A stretch of DNA of 12,951 nt from NCBI GenBank assembly GCA_002366595.1, contig DFBK01000086.1, positions 17,009 to 29,959 on the forward strand, written 5' to 3'. The stretch's first letter is position 1. Each line of letters starts with the position of its first letter. Positions 12,939-12,951 of the stretch are shown here, piece by piece. The stretch is from Anaerolineales bacterium UBA3082. Its GTDB lineage: Bacteria; Chloroflexota; Anaerolineae; UBA7937. The notes under the pieces were generated by a model. That model was not told the origin of the DNA, did no database searches, and saw only the letters and a list, made by a program, of their open reading frames with translations. A program made the translations under genes and the position numbers.

Positions 12939-12951
12939 CTTAGCCAGCGGA

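Larger units (their letters stand above)
12721..12951. other. Non-coding tail with three unrelated palindromes
   Basis: No gene is supported here. It holds GTGGGCT-AA-AGCCCAC (12805-12820), GCGTTGCCC-CTTA-GGGCAACGC (12835-12856) and CCCCGCAGC-AA-GCTGCGGGG (12919-12938). None has a T-run. The sequences resemble REP-type intergenic palindromes seen in many genomes. Confidence 0.55.

Overview
This window looks like a chromosomal segment from a GC-rich, Gram-positive-like or deep-branching bacterium. Chloroflexota is my best guess, at moderate confidence. The reasons are a class I T-box leader on trpS, secreted or anchored proteins with long Pro/Thr/Ser linkers, heavy use of AGG, GAG and ATA codons in the core genes, several TTG/GTG starts behind strong GGAGG Shine-Dalgarno sites, and sigma70-type promoters with 16-17 bp spacers. 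No ribosomal RNA or unambiguous marker clade is present, so the assignment is an inference.

Layout. Left (1-2290): a small secreted or membrane protein with an SPI tandem repeat (minus, running off the left edge), a YfcE/MJ0936-type metallophosphoesterase (minus), a divergent short glutaredoxin (plus), and a membrane-anchored Pro/Thr-rich protein of unknown function (minus). A roughly 650 bp region follows that has no gene but carries several inverted repeats, a near-consensus promoter and a full tryptophan T-box riboswitch with terminator. It leads into trpS (2939-3919). A SIR2-domain protein (4284-6023) resembling anti-phage NADases sits next. It is lower in GC-type codon bias than its neighbours and is bracketed by two copies of a related hairpin repeat. 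Then come tRNA-Gly(GCC) with promoter and terminator, and the tightly packed operon tig-clpP-clpX (ATGA overlap, then a 1-nt gap): the ribosome-bound chaperone plus the ClpXP protease.

Right (9707-12951): a lone predicted PD-(D/E)XK nuclease with RecB-like motifs, a truncated second copy of the moaA 5' end, a small lipoprotein whose ATG overlaps the stop of that moaA fragment, complete moaA (molybdenum cofactor step 1), and a non-coding tail with three different perfect palindromes.

Interpretation. The housekeeping backbone (trpS, tRNA-Gly, tig-clpP-clpX, moaA) has been invaded at two points. One insertion is the SIR2 gene between trpS and tRNA-Gly. The other is the nuclease, moaA fragment and lipoprotein between clpX and moaA. 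The partial moaA copy differs from the intact gene mostly at synonymous sites, so it probably came from a related, functional moaA by recombination rather than by decay of a local duplicate. The most novel-looking items are the SIR2 protein with its structured leader and flanking repeats, the moaA-flanked cargo, and a T-box whose tRNA-binding bulge departs from the UGGN consensus.
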